This document shows, one piece after another, positions 45,476 to 54,667 of a stretch of 64,000 bases of DNA (position 1 is the first letter of the stretch; each line of letters opens with the position of its first letter). The DNA is taken from assembly GCF_037911585.1 (NCBI RefSeq), contig NZ_JBAJNS010000001.1:872001-936000 (forward strand), in the 5' to 3' direction. The DNA comes from Streptomyces sp. GSL17-111 (lineage in GTDB: Bacteria; Actinomycetota; Actinomycetes; Streptomycetales; Streptomycetaceae). The notes under the pieces are model-generated. The model was not told the origin of the DNA and did no database searches. It saw nothing but the letters and a program-made list of their open reading frames with translations. The translations under genes and the position numbers were made by a program.

Positions 45476-46989
45476 CGACGGGTACGACGCCGGAGCCCGC
45501 CCCCACCGCTCCGCTGCTGGACCTCCAGTCGCTGGTCGTGGCGGTGCGGAGACGACGCCGTCTGTGGTGCTCCCTGGCGCTGCTCGGGCTGCTCGCGGGC
45601 GCGGCGGCGGCGGTCCTGCTGCCACCGCCGCCGACGGCGGTGACCAAGGTGCTGGTCGCGCACGAGGCGGACCAGCCGAACGACCCCGGCACGCTGATCC
45701 GCACCGACGTGGCGCTGCTGCACACCACGCGGATCGCCGACGAGGCCCTGCGGTCCCTCGGTTCCCCGGACAAGCCGGAGGACTTCATGGAGGACTACGA
45801 GGGGCTCGGCCTGACGAACAACCTCCTGCAGATCACCGTGAGCGGCGACACCGAGGCGCAGGCGGAGGCCCGCGCCCAGGCGCTGGCCGACGCGTTCGTC
45901 GCGGACCACGTCCGGCGGATCCGGGAGGCCGCGGACGCCGAGGCCGAGGCCCTGCTCGCCCAGCGCGACCGGCTGCGGGAGGAACTGACCGAGCTCAACG
46001 AGGAGATCGAGGACGGCACGGCGGAGAGCGGAGCCGCCGCACCGGCGGACCTGGAGTCCCTCTTCGCCCGCCGGGCGGAGCTCACCTCGGAGATCGGCGC
46101 GTTCGGCCGGCGCGCCACGGAGGCGCGCATCGGCACGGCCGAGCTCGTCTCCGGCACGCAGATCGTCGACGCCCCGCGCGCCCTGCGGCACTCCGTGCCC
46201 AAGGCGGCGGCCACCAACGGCGCGATCGGTCTCGTCCTCGGGATCGTCCTCGGGCTCTCGGTCGCCGCCGTCGGCACGGTGGTCGGGGACCGTCCGGTGC
46301 TGCGCCGGGACATCGCGACGCACCTCGGCGCGTCGGTCATCGCGGAGCTGCCCGGCGGGTCGTCCCGGCTGTGGCGGCGCCGGCGGGTGCGGTCGGCACG
46401 GTCGCGGCTCACCGCGACGCTGGCCCGTGCGCTGCGCGGCTCGGCGGAACCGGTCTCGCTGCTGGAGCTGGGGTGTGCGCGCGGGGCGAGCGTGCTCGCC
46501 CTGGACCTCGCCCGTGCTCTGGCGGAGGAGGAGCCGGTGGTCGTCGTCGACGGACTGCCCGGCCGGCAGCTCGCCGAGCGCCGGACGGGACCGGAGGACC
46601 CGGCCGTCGTCAGCGGCGGGAGCGGCGCGGACGCCCCGCCCCACGGGCGCCGGATCGGCGTCGGCTCGGTGGCGCCCGGAACGGCGTGGACCGACGTGCG
46701 CCACCTCGGCACCCGGACCGTACTCGTCGTCCGGGCCGGGCACGGCAGCACCGCCTGGCTGCACACCGTGGCACGGCAGCTCGCGGACCAGAACGTCCCG
46801 GTGCTCGGCGTGGTGCTGGTCGACCCCGACCCGCGCGACCGGACCGACGGCACGTTGTGGGACGGGGCGCCCACGGCGCCGCGCGGGCGGGACGAGCGGA
46901 CCGCCCGGCCGAACGGGAGAGCGCGGCGGCCGGAGCGGCTGCCGGTGGGCGCGGCACGCGTTCCGGACAGCGACGAGGAGGTGCGGTAG
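45472..46989 (+). CDS. Second Wzz-like protein with degenerate BY-kinase-like tail
   Basis: The 505-residue protein repeats the plan of the previous gene: a helix at about 30-49, a periplasmic-type domain with a coiled coil (EALLAQRDRLREELTELNEE), a second helix at about 246-268 (GAIGLVLGIVLGLSVAAVG) and a cytosolic tail. In the tail LLELGCARGASVLALDLARA takes the place of the Walker A loop but lacks the GKS/T lysine, VVVVDGLPG matches Walker A', and RTVLVVRAGHGSTAWL and VLGVVLVD match later CpsD strands. Kinase activity is therefore doubtful. The GTG at 45472 overlaps the previous stop. Confidence 0.75.
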   Translation: MTTGTTPEPAPTAPLLDLQSLVVAVRRRRRLWCSLALLGLLAGAAAAVLLPPPPTAVTKVLVAHEADQPNDPGTLIRTDVALLHTTRIADEALRSLGSPDKPEDFMEDYEGLGLTNNLLQITVSGDTEAQAEARAQALADAFVADHVRRIREAADAEAEALLAQRDRLREELTELNEEIEDGTAESGAAAPADLESLFARRAELTSEIGAFGRRATEARIGTAELVSGTQIVDAPRALRHSVPKAAATNGAIGLVLGIVLGLSVAAVGTVVGDRPVLRRDIATHLGASVIAELPGGSSRLWRRRRVRSARSRLTATLARALRGSAEPVSLLELGCARGASVLALDLARALAEEEPVVVVDGLPGRQLAERRTGPEDPAVVSGGSGADAPPHGRRIGVGSVAPGTAWTDVRHLGTRTVLVVRAGHGSTAWLHTVARQLADQNVPVLGVVLVDPDPRDRTDGTLWDGAPTAPRGRDERTARPNGRARRPERLPVGAARVPDSDEEVR

Positions 46990-46992
46990 GAC

Positions 46993-48915
46993 ATGTGTGG
47001 CATCGCAGGCACGTACCGGTGGCCGGACGGGAAGGCCGTCACCGACCGGCTGACCGACACCCTGGCCCACCGGGGCCCGGACGGGGCGGGCCGGTACGGC
47101 CACGCCCTCGGCGACGGCGAGGTGCACCTCGGACACCGCCGACTGGCCGTCATCGACCTTTCCGGGACCGGCGCGCAGCCGATGGTCTCCGGCGGCCTCG
47201 CCCTCACCTACAACGGCGAGCTGTACAACGCACCCGAGCTGCGCGCCGAGTTGACGTCCGCCGGGGTGCGCTTCCGGGGCACCTCGGACACCGAGGTGCT
47301 GCTGGAGGCCTGGCGGCGCTGGGGCACGGACTGCCTGCCCCGGCTGCGCGGCATGTTCGCGTTCGGGATCTTCGACGAGCGCACCGGTGAGCTGGTCCTC
47401 GCCCGCGACCAGCTCGGCATCAAGCCGCTCTTCCTCCTCCGGCGCGGCACGGGGCTGGCGTTCGCCTCCGAGCTCAAGGCGCTCGCCGCCGGGACCGGCC
47501 GGCCGCTGGAGGTGGACCACGGGGCGCTGGTCGCCTCCCTGCTGTACTACTGGGTGCCGGACTCCCGGTGCGCGTTCCGGGAGGCGGAGAAGCTGCCGCC
47601 CGGCAGCTGGCTGCGGTGCCGGCCCGACGGACGGGTGCAGCGCGGCCGGTTCTGGAACCTGCGGGACGTGGCCGCCGAGGGCCGGGAGCGGGCCCGCAGC
47701 GGGGAGCGGCCGGACATCGCCGCCGTCGTCGAGGAGTCCACCCGGCGGCACCTGCTCTCCGACGTCCCGGTGGCGACGTTCCTCTCCGGCGGCCTGGACT
47801 CCAGTTACCTGACCGCCCTGGCGGCCCGCGACCGCCCCGGGATCTCGGCGTACACGATCGGGTTCCGCGCCGAGGACGCCAGGTTCGAGGCGATGCCGGA
47901 CGACCTGCGCCACGCGCGCCGGGTGGCCGAACGGTTCGGCGTCGACCTGCGTGAGATCGAGATCGCTCCGGACGTCCTGGAGCTGCTGCCGCGGATGACG
48001 TACCACCTGGACGAGCCCATCGGCGACCCCGCCGCGATCAACACGTTCCTGATCTGCTCGGCCGCCCGGGAGGCCGGGGTCAAGGTGATGCTCTCGGGCA
48101 TGGGGGCCGACGAGCTGTTCGCCGGGTACCGCAAGCACCTCGCCAACCTGCTCGCGCTGCGCTACCAGCGCGTCCCCGCCCCCCTGCGGCGCGGCCTGTC
48201 GGCGGCCGTGGACCGGCTGCCGGTCGCCTCGTCCCGGCGGGGGTACCGGTCCGTGCGGTTCGCCAAGCGGTTCCTCTCCTTCGCGGACCTGCCGGAGGAG
48301 ACCGCCTTCCGGCGCAGCTACACCATGTACGACCGCGAGGAACTGCTCGCCCTGGTCGACCCGGACCTGGCCGGGACGGTCGAGGACGTGCTGACCGAGC
48401 ACGCGGACGTCTACGAGGACAACGACCTGGACGACTTCGTCAATCGCATGTGTCTCGGCGACGCCCGCATGTTCCTGCCGGGCCTGAACCTCGCGTACAC
48501 GGACCGGTCGAGCATGGCCGCGTCCACCGAGGTGCGGGTGCCGTACGTGGACGTGGAGGTGGTCAGGGCGGCGTTCGCCGTGCCCGGCGACCGCAAGATC
48601 GCCGGCCGGCAGGGCAAGGCCGTCCTGAAGGAGGCGGCCTGCTCGATCCTCCCCAAGGAGATCGTGTACCGGCCCAAGGGCCTCTTCAGCGCCCCGCTGC
48701 GGGCCTGGATGAGCCGGGACCTGGCCCCGCTGGTGCGCGAGGTGATCGACGACGGCCTGCTGGTGCGCTCCGGGCTGCTGCGCCGGGACGCGCTGGCGCG
48801 GCTGGTCGCCGAGGACGCCGCAGGCCACCGCGACTTCTCCAAGCATCTGTGGCATGTGCTGACCCTCGAGTACTGGTACCGCGGCGCGACCTCCGGGTCC
48901 GGCCAGCTCCCCTGA
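46993..48915 (+). CDS. Asparagine synthetase-like amidotransferase of the polysaccharide cluster
   Basis: The 640-residue protein is a complete AsnB-type enzyme. The N-terminal glutaminase domain (1-210) has the nucleophile C2 (MCGIAGTY), HRGPDGAG and TYNGELYN. The synthetase domain has the PP-loop FLSGGLDSSYLTAL, GMGADELFAGY and RPKGLFSAPLRAWM. In polysaccharide clusters such paralogs are thought to amidate carboxylates, for instance uronic acids made by the AlgD-like enzyme (inference); plain asparagine synthesis is the alternative. It starts 3 bases after the upstream stop. Confidence 0.85.
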   Translation: MCGIAGTYRWPDGKAVTDRLTDTLAHRGPDGAGRYGHALGDGEVHLGHRRLAVIDLSGTGAQPMVSGGLALTYNGELYNAPELRAELTSAGVRFRGTSDTEVLLEAWRRWGTDCLPRLRGMFAFGIFDERTGELVLARDQLGIKPLFLLRRGTGLAFASELKALAAGTGRPLEVDHGALVASLLYYWVPDSRCAFREAEKLPPGSWLRCRPDGRVQRGRFWNLRDVAAEGRERARSGERPDIAAVVEESTRRHLLSDVPVATFLSGGLDSSYLTALAARDRPGISAYTIGFRAEDARFEAMPDDLRHARRVAERFGVDLREIEIAPDVLELLPRMTYHLDEPIGDPAAINTFLICSAAREAGVKVMLSGMGADELFAGYRKHLANLLALRYQRVPAPLRRGLSAAVDRLPVASSRRGYRSVRFAKRFLSFADLPEETAFRRSYTMYDREELLALVDPDLAGTVEDVLTEHADVYEDNDLDDFVNRMCLGDARMFLPGLNLAYTDRSSMAASTEVRVPYVDVEVVRAAFAVPGDRKIAGRQGKAVLKEAACSILPKEIVYRPKGLFSAPLRAWMSRDLAPLVREVIDDGLLVRSGLLRRDALARLVAEDAAGHRDFSKHLWHVLTLEYWYRGATSGSGQLP

Positions 48916-48938
48916 CGACGTAGAGACAAGAGGACTTC

Positions 48939-51134
48939 GTGAAACAGGTTGTGCAGAACTACAAGAGCGGCGAGCTGGCGCTGCTCGACGTGCCCGCACC
49001 GGGGTGCCGGCCGGGCGGTGTGCTGGTCCGGAGCGCCTACTCGCTGATCTCCACCGGGACCGAGCTCATGAAGGTGTCCGAGGCCGGCATGTCGATGCTG
49101 GGCAAGGCCCGCTCCCGGCCGGACCAGGTGGCCAAGGTCGCGCAGAGCGTGGCGACCAACGGGATGTCCGCCACCTACCGCAAGGTGATGAACCGGCTGG
49201 ACTCCTACACACCGCTGGGCTACTCGCTGTGCGGGGTGGTCGAGGAGGTCGGCGCCGGGATCGACGAGGTGGCGGTCGGTGACCTCGTGTCCTGCGCGGG
49301 CAACGAGCACGCGTTGCACGCCGAGCTGAACTGGGTGCCGAAGAACCTCTACGCCCCGGTGCCGGACGGTCTCGCGCCCCGGCACGCGGCCTTCGGCACC
49401 GTCGGGGCGATCGCCCTGCAGGGCGTCCGCCAGGGCGAACCGCAGCTGGGCGAGGTGGCGCTGGTCGTCGGCCTCGGGCTGATCGGGCAGCTCGTCGCGC
49501 AGTTGCTGACCGCCTCGGGCGCCCGCGTCGTCGGCGTCGACCCCGACCCGGTGCGCTGCGAACTCGCCGTGGGCCTGGGCGCGGCGGCGTGCGGCGCGCC
49601 CGGCTCGCCGACGGTGGAGAACGCCGTCGCCGAACTCACCGGCGGCCACGGCGTCGACCAGGTGTACCTGGCCGCCGGGGGCGGCAGCAACGAGCCCGTC
49701 GAGCTGGCCGCCCGGCTGAGCCGGGACCGCGGCCGGGTCGTCGACATCGGCAAGTGCCGGCTGGACCTGCCGTGGAACGCGTACTACGAGAAGGAGCTCG
49801 ACGTCCGGTTCTCCCGCAGTTACGGCCCCGGGCGCTACGACCCGGAGTACGAGCTCCAGGGCCGCGACTACCCGATCGGCTACGTGCGCTGGACCGAGCG
49901 CCGCAACCTGGCGTGCTTCCTCGACCTCGTCGCCCGGGGCCGCGTCGACGTGGAGCCGCTCGTCTCCCACACGGCCGACTTCGCGGACGCGGTCGAGACC
50001 TACCGCAGCATGAACGACGGCGGTCTGAAGGCCGTGGCCGTGCTGTTCCGCTACCCCGGTCGCCCGGAGGAGGCGCCGGACCGGCGGCCCGCGCCCCCGC
50101 AGGTGGCCGTGCCGCCGGTACCGCGCGGCGCGGCCCCCGCCCCGGCGCGGCGTGTCGCCGGGGCCCCCGTGCGGCTGGCGTTCGCCGGCGCGGGGAACTA
50201 CGCGACGTCGATGCTGCTGCCGCACCTTTCCGGGCGGGACGGTGTCGAGCTGTCCACGGTCGTCACCACGACGGCGCTGTCGGCGGCCAACGCGCGGCGG
50301 AAGTTCGGATTCGCCCACGCGACCACCGATCTGGACGCGGTGCTCGGCGACCCGGCCGTCGACGCGGTGTTCGTCGTCACCCGCCACAGTTCGCACGCCG
50401 AGCTGACACGGAAGGCGCTGCTGGCGGGCAAGGCGGTGTTCGTGGAGAAGCCGCTGGCCCTCACCGAGGAGGAGCTGACGGAGGTGCTCGCGGCGGTCGA
50501 GGAGTCCGGCAACGACCGGCTCCAGGTGGGCTTCAACCGCCGGTTCGCGCCGCTGCTGAGGGAGGCCGCGCAGCGGTTCGGCCCGCTGACCGGATCCGCG
50601 AACCTGCGCTACCTGGTCAACGCGGGCCGGCTGGAGCACGGCAGCTGGTACCTGCGGCACGGCACCGAGGGGTCGCGGTTCGCCGGGGAGGGCGGGCACT
50701 TCATCGACACGGCGAGCCATCTGCTCGGCGCCGATCCGGTCTCGGTGTACGCGGTCACCACGCCCGGTACCGGTGACCTCCAGGTCGTGCTGCGCTACCC
50801 GGGCGGGTCCACCGCCACCCTCAGCTACCTGACGACCGGCCCCTCGGCGTTCCCGAAGGAGACGCTGGACCTGGTCGCGGACGGCCGCGCGCTGCGGCTC
50901 GACGACTTCGTCCGCGCCTCGGTGTACGGCCGTAAGCGGTGGGTCAGTTCCCGGCTGCCCAAGGCAAGGGACAAGGGCCAGCGCGCCGAACTCGACGCGT
51001 TCCTGCGGGCCGTGCGGACCGGTGGGCCCATGCCGGTGTCGCTGGAGTCGCTGGTCGCCACCACGACGGCCACCCTCGCCGTGCCGACCGCCCTGGCCAC
51101 CGGGGCGCCGGTGACGCTGGCGGAGGCGCGATGA
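48939..51134 (+). CDS. Two-module oxidoreductase: zinc-type dehydrogenase fused to Gfo/Idh/MocA
   Basis: The 731-residue protein has a medium-chain dehydrogenase module (1-375; LISTGTELMKVSEAG, GYSLCGVVEEVGAG, VVGLGLIGQL) and, after a Pro/Ala linker, a Gfo/Idh/MocA module (about 405-731; LAFAGAGNYATSMLLPHL, VFVEKPLALTEEEL). The catalytic zinc cysteines of true alcohol dehydrogenases are not evident in module one. Such fusions regularly accompany heparinase II/III genes in sugar-polymer clusters, as here, and may oxidise or epimerise a sugar. The precise reaction is unknown. The stop overlaps the next ATG. Confidence 0.82.
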   Translation: MKQVVQNYKSGELALLDVPAPGCRPGGVLVRSAYSLISTGTELMKVSEAGMSMLGKARSRPDQVAKVAQSVATNGMSATYRKVMNRLDSYTPLGYSLCGVVEEVGAGIDEVAVGDLVSCAGNEHALHAELNWVPKNLYAPVPDGLAPRHAAFGTVGAIALQGVRQGEPQLGEVALVVGLGLIGQLVAQLLTASGARVVGVDPDPVRCELAVGLGAAACGAPGSPTVENAVAELTGGHGVDQVYLAAGGGSNEPVELAARLSRDRGRVVDIGKCRLDLPWNAYYEKELDVRFSRSYGPGRYDPEYELQGRDYPIGYVRWTERRNLACFLDLVARGRVDVEPLVSHTADFADAVETYRSMNDGGLKAVAVLFRYPGRPEEAPDRRPAPPQVAVPPVPRGAAPAPARRVAGAPVRLAFAGAGNYATSMLLPHLSGRDGVELSTVVTTTALSAANARRKFGFAHATTDLDAVLGDPAVDAVFVVTRHSSHAELTRKALLAGKAVFVEKPLALTEEELTEVLAAVEESGNDRLQVGFNRRFAPLLREAAQRFGPLTGSANLRYLVNAGRLEHGSWYLRHGTEGSRFAGEGGHFIDTASHLLGADPVSVYAVTTPGTGDLQVVLRYPGGSTATLSYLTTGPSAFPKETLDLVADGRALRLDDFVRASVYGRKRWVSSRLPKARDKGQRAELDAFLRAVRTGGPMPVSLESLVATTTATLAVPTALATGAPVTLAEAR

Positions 51135-53083
51135 GCATGAGCGCGGCCTGGTACCTGCGGCGGCTGTCCCGGATGGGGCCCCGGGAGGTCGGCGGCAGGG
51201 TGGCGGACACGGTGCGCAGACGGCGCTGGCGCACGGCGCCGCCCGGCTGCCCGGACGTCACCGGCGCCCGCTTCACCGCCACCCTGCCCCCGCGGGTCAC
51301 GGCCTCGGTGCCACCGGACGCCGCGAAGCGCCTCCTCGCCCACGCGGACCGGCTGATGGAGGGGCACGCGGTGTTCTTCGGGGTGGCCCGCGACGACATG
51401 ACCGACCCGGACTGGTTCCACGACCCGAAGACGGGGCGCCGGGCTCCGGGGGGCTACGCGTTCGACGTGCCGTACCGGGACGAGGACGCGATCGGGGACG
51501 TCAAGCAGATCTGGGAGCCGTCCCGGCACCAGTACCTCACCGTCCTCGCCGCCGCCTACGCGGTGAGCGGGGAGGAGCGGTACGCCGAGCGGGTGGCCGC
51601 GCACCTGCGCTCGTGGTGGGCGGCCAACGCGCCGCTGCGCGGCGTGCACTGGACCAGCGGCATCGAGCTGGGCATCCGGCTGCTGTCCTGGGTGTGGGTC
51701 CGCCGGCTGCTGGACGGCTGGCCGGGCGCGGCCGCGCTGTTCGAACGCAACCCGGTGGCGCTCCGGCAGATCTGGCACCACCAGCGTTGGCTGGCCGCCT
51801 TCCCCAGCCGGGGCTCCTCGGCGAACAACCACGTCATCGCCGAGGCCGCCGGGCAGCTGGCGGCAGGCTGCGCGTTCGACTGGTTCCCCTCCTCGGCGCG
51901 CTGGCGGGCCGAGGCGCTGCGGACGCTGGAGCGGCAGCTGCGCGGCAACACCTTCCCCTCCGGCCTCAACCGCGAACTGGCCACCGAGTACCACGGCCTG
52001 GTCCTGGAGCTCGGCCTCGCGGCGGTGGCGGAGGCGGACGCCGCCGAGGTGCCGGTCCCCGCGTCGGTGCGGCTGGTGCTGCTGCGGATGACGGACGCCC
52101 TCGCGGCCGTCGTCGACGACCGGTTACGGCCGCCGCGCCAGGGGGACGCCGACGACGGGCACGGCCTGGTGCTGGACGGCGAGGGCACCGACCGGTGGGC
52201 CTCCCTGCTGGCCACCGGGGACGCCGTCTTCGGCCGCCTCCCCTGGTGGCCGACGGTGACCGGCACCGACGTCCGCACCCCGTTGCTCGCCGCGCTCCTG
52301 CGGCCCACCGCACCGGCCGCCTCCCGCCCGCCGAGCCGGCCGGCCCACTTCGCCGACGCGGGGTTGACGGTCCTGCGGGGGCCGGAGGGTATCTGGTGCC
52401 GCTGCGACGGCGGTCCGCACGGCTTCCTGTCCATCGCCGCGCACGCCCACGCCGACGCGCTCTCCGTGGAGGTCCGGCACGACGGCGTCGACGTGCTCGC
52501 CGACCCGGGGACGTTCTGCTACCACGGGCAGCCCGAGTGGCGGCGGTACTTCCGCTCGACCCTGGGCCACAACACCCTCGAGGTGGAGGGGGCCGACCAG
52601 TCCGTCCCGGGCGGCCCGTTCCTGTGGACCCGGCACGCGCGCAGCCGCGTCCTGGTCGCGGACCCCGCGGACCCCGCGGGCCCGGAGGGCTCGCGCTGGT
52701 GCGCCGAGCACGACGGCTACCGGGGCTCCGTGCACCGCCGCAGCGTGGAGCTGACGGCCGCGACACGCGAGCTGCGGGTGGTCGACGAGCTGCGCGGCCC
52801 GCGCCGGGCCGTGCGCCTGGCCTTCCACCTCGGCCCGGCCGTCGCCGCCGAGCTGGTGGGGAACCGGGCGCACCTCAGCTGGACCCGGGACGGTGCCGAC
52901 CGCTCAGCGACCCTCCAGCTGCCCGGGCAGCTGACCTGGCGGGCCCATCGCGGCGAGAGCGACCCGCCGCTGGGCTGGTACTCCGCCGGCTTCGGGCGCA
53001 AGGAGCCCGCCACCACGCTGGTGGGCTCCGGGTTCGCCGACGGCTCGGCGGAGTTGACCACCGTGCTCGGATTCCACGGCTAG
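51131..53083 (+). CDS. Heparinase II/III family polysaccharide lyase-like protein
   Basis: The 650-residue protein has an alpha/alpha-toroid domain (about 60-380; IWEPSRHQYLTVLAAAYA, FPSRGSSANNHVIAEAAG, ELATEYHGLVLEL) followed by the heparinase II/III beta-sandwich (HAHADALSVEV, GTFCYHGQPEWRRYFRSTLG, HNTLEVEG). These hold the Asn, His and Tyr residues used by family lyases on uronic-acid polymers. No signal peptide is seen, so it is probably cytosolic or non-classically located, and may trim or quality-control the polymer. Codon 332 is TTA (52124-52126). The ATG at 51131 overlaps the upstream stop. Confidence 0.85.
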   Translation: MSMSAAWYLRRLSRMGPREVGGRVADTVRRRRWRTAPPGCPDVTGARFTATLPPRVTASVPPDAAKRLLAHADRLMEGHAVFFGVARDDMTDPDWFHDPKTGRRAPGGYAFDVPYRDEDAIGDVKQIWEPSRHQYLTVLAAAYAVSGEERYAERVAAHLRSWWAANAPLRGVHWTSGIELGIRLLSWVWVRRLLDGWPGAAALFERNPVALRQIWHHQRWLAAFPSRGSSANNHVIAEAAGQLAAGCAFDWFPSSARWRAEALRTLERQLRGNTFPSGLNRELATEYHGLVLELGLAAVAEADAAEVPVPASVRLVLLRMTDALAAVVDDRLRPPRQGDADDGHGLVLDGEGTDRWASLLATGDAVFGRLPWWPTVTGTDVRTPLLAALLRPTAPAASRPPSRPAHFADAGLTVLRGPEGIWCRCDGGPHGFLSIAAHAHADALSVEVRHDGVDVLADPGTFCYHGQPEWRRYFRSTLGHNTLEVEGADQSVPGGPFLWTRHARSRVLVADPADPAGPEGSRWCAEHDGYRGSVHRRSVELTAATRELRVVDELRGPRRAVRLAFHLGPAVAAELVGNRAHLSWTRDGADRSATLQLPGQLTWRAHRGESDPPLGWYSAGFGRKEPATTLVGSGFADGSAELTTVLGFHG

Positions 53084-53094
53084 GGGCGCAGGTG

Positions 53095-54666
53095 GTGGAA
53101 ACGAGGGGAGGACGGAGCGCGGCCCGGCGCGCGCTGCCGTCGTCGACGAGACGCCCGGACGGCACGTCGCGGCGCTGGGCGGCACCGCTGACGCTGGCCC
53201 TGCTGGCGGCGAGCGGCTGCGAGAGCGCGCCGGACGCCGCGCCGGGGCCGACAGCCGGGCCCGTCACGTCCGTCGCCCGGGTGTGCGCCGAGCCGTTGGC
53301 GGGCCCGGCGACGGCTCCGTCGGGCGCCGTGCCGGTCGACCCCGCCGTCCCCGGTGACCTGGCGGCGAAGACCCGCGAGAACCCGCCGCGCACCACGTTC
53401 TGGCTCCGGCCGGGGCGGCACACGCTCCCTGCGGACCGGTACGCCCAGGTCGTCCCCAAGGAGGGCAACCGCTACCTCGGCGCGCCCGGCGCGGTGCTCG
53501 ACGGCCGGGAGACCAACCAGTACGCGTTCGGCGGCACCGCCCCCGACGTCACCCTGCGCCATCTGACCGTGCAGGGCTTCGTCGCGCCGCACGACGAGGG
53601 CGTGGTCAACCACGACTCGGCCGACGGGTGGGTGATCGAGCACACGACGATCCAGCACAACTCCGGGGCCGGGCTGATGGCCGGGGCCCGCCAGCAGGTG
53701 CGGGCCAGCTGTCTGCGCGGCAACGGCCAGTACGGCATGAACGCCTACAAGGGCGACGGCCCGCTCGGCGGGCTGGTCGTCGAGGGCAACGAGATCGTGG
53801 GCAACAACACCGACGACTGGGAGCGGCGACGGCCGGGCTGCGGCTGCACCGGGGGCGTCAAGTTCTGGGCGGTCGACGGCGCCGACGTCCGGGGCAACTG
53901 GGTGCACGACAACCGGGGGCCCGGGCTGTGGGCGGACACCAACAACAACGACTTCCGCATCGAGGACAACCTGCTGGAGGACAACGACGGTGCCGCGCTG
54001 ATCTACGAGACCAGCTACAACGCCGTCATCCGCGCGAACATGATCCGGCGGAACAACTGGGTCGAGGGCCGGCGGCACGCCGAACGCGGGGACACCTTCC
54101 CGTTCGCGACGCTCTACGTGTCGGAGTCCGGCGGCGAACCGCGCGTACCGGCCCGCACCGACAAGATCGAGATCCACCGCAACGTGCTGGAGGACAACTG
54201 GTCCGGCATCACCCTGTGGGAGAACGCCGACCGGTTCTGCAACAGCCCGGCCAACACCTCCTCCGGTGACTGCACCCTGCTCGTGGACGACACCGAGCGG
54301 TGCGCACAGCCGGAGATCGCCACCGCCCCGCTCCACTCCGACTGCCGGTGGAAGACCCAGCGCGTGGACATCCACCACAACCGCTTCGTGCTGGACCCGT
54401 CCGTCGTCGACTGCACGGTGCGGTGCGACCGCATGGCGGTGCTGGCCAACTACGGGACCTACCCGGACTGGTCGCCCTACCACGGCGAGCGGGTGGCCGA
54501 AGCGATCACCCTGGAGCAGCACAACCGCTGGCACGACAACGTGTACGTCGGACCGTGGACGTTCGTCGCCCACGACCCGAGCCGGACGCTGGACGTCGGG
54601 CAGTGGCGGGGCGCCCCGTACCGGCAGGACGAGGGCAGCACCTTCCGCCCCGGGGACGGTGGTTGA
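53095..54666 (+). CDS. Exported right-handed beta-helix protein
   Basis: The 523-residue product has an N-terminal Arg-rich region, a hydrophobic stretch and a possible lipobox (LALLAASGC, Cys about residue 41). The body (about 100-450) is a parallel beta-helix with repeated N/D-rich turns (IEHTTIQHNSGAG, VVEGNEIVGNN, IEDNLLEDNDGA, IHRNVLEDNWSG). This fold is shared by pectate lyases, rhamnogalacturonases and mannuronan C5-epimerases, so it probably acts on the polysaccharide outside the cell; the reaction is unknown. GTGs at 53092 and 53095 are both possible starts; the second has better spacing to AGGGG. Confidence 0.75.
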   Translation: METRGGRSAARRALPSSTRRPDGTSRRWAAPLTLALLAASGCESAPDAAPGPTAGPVTSVARVCAEPLAGPATAPSGAVPVDPAVPGDLAAKTRENPPRTTFWLRPGRHTLPADRYAQVVPKEGNRYLGAPGAVLDGRETNQYAFGGTAPDVTLRHLTVQGFVAPHDEGVVNHDSADGWVIEHTTIQHNSGAGLMAGARQQVRASCLRGNGQYGMNAYKGDGPLGGLVVEGNEIVGNNTDDWERRRPGCGCTGGVKFWAVDGADVRGNWVHDNRGPGLWADTNNNDFRIEDNLLEDNDGAALIYETSYNAVIRANMIRRNNWVEGRRHAERGDTFPFATLYVSESGGEPRVPARTDKIEIHRNVLEDNWSGITLWENADRFCNSPANTSSGDCTLLVDDTERCAQPEIATAPLHSDCRWKTQRVDIHHNRFVLDPSVVDCTVRCDRMAVLANYGTYPDWSPYHGERVAEAITLEQHNRWHDNVYVGPWTFVAHDPSRTLDVGQWRGAPYRQDEGSTFRPGDGG

Positions 54667-54667
54667 G

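Noticed and set aside
45022..48999. 1325-codon reverse-strand open frame opposite the Wzz-like and AsnB-like genes
   Set aside because: Long antisense frames are common in very GC-rich DNA; the translation shows no domain and the + strand genes are well supported.
53575..53600. PHD string in the beta-helix protein as the DPHD motif of mannuronan C5-epimerase
   Set aside because: The flanking residues (VAPHDEGV) do not match the epimerase context, so no epimerase call is made.
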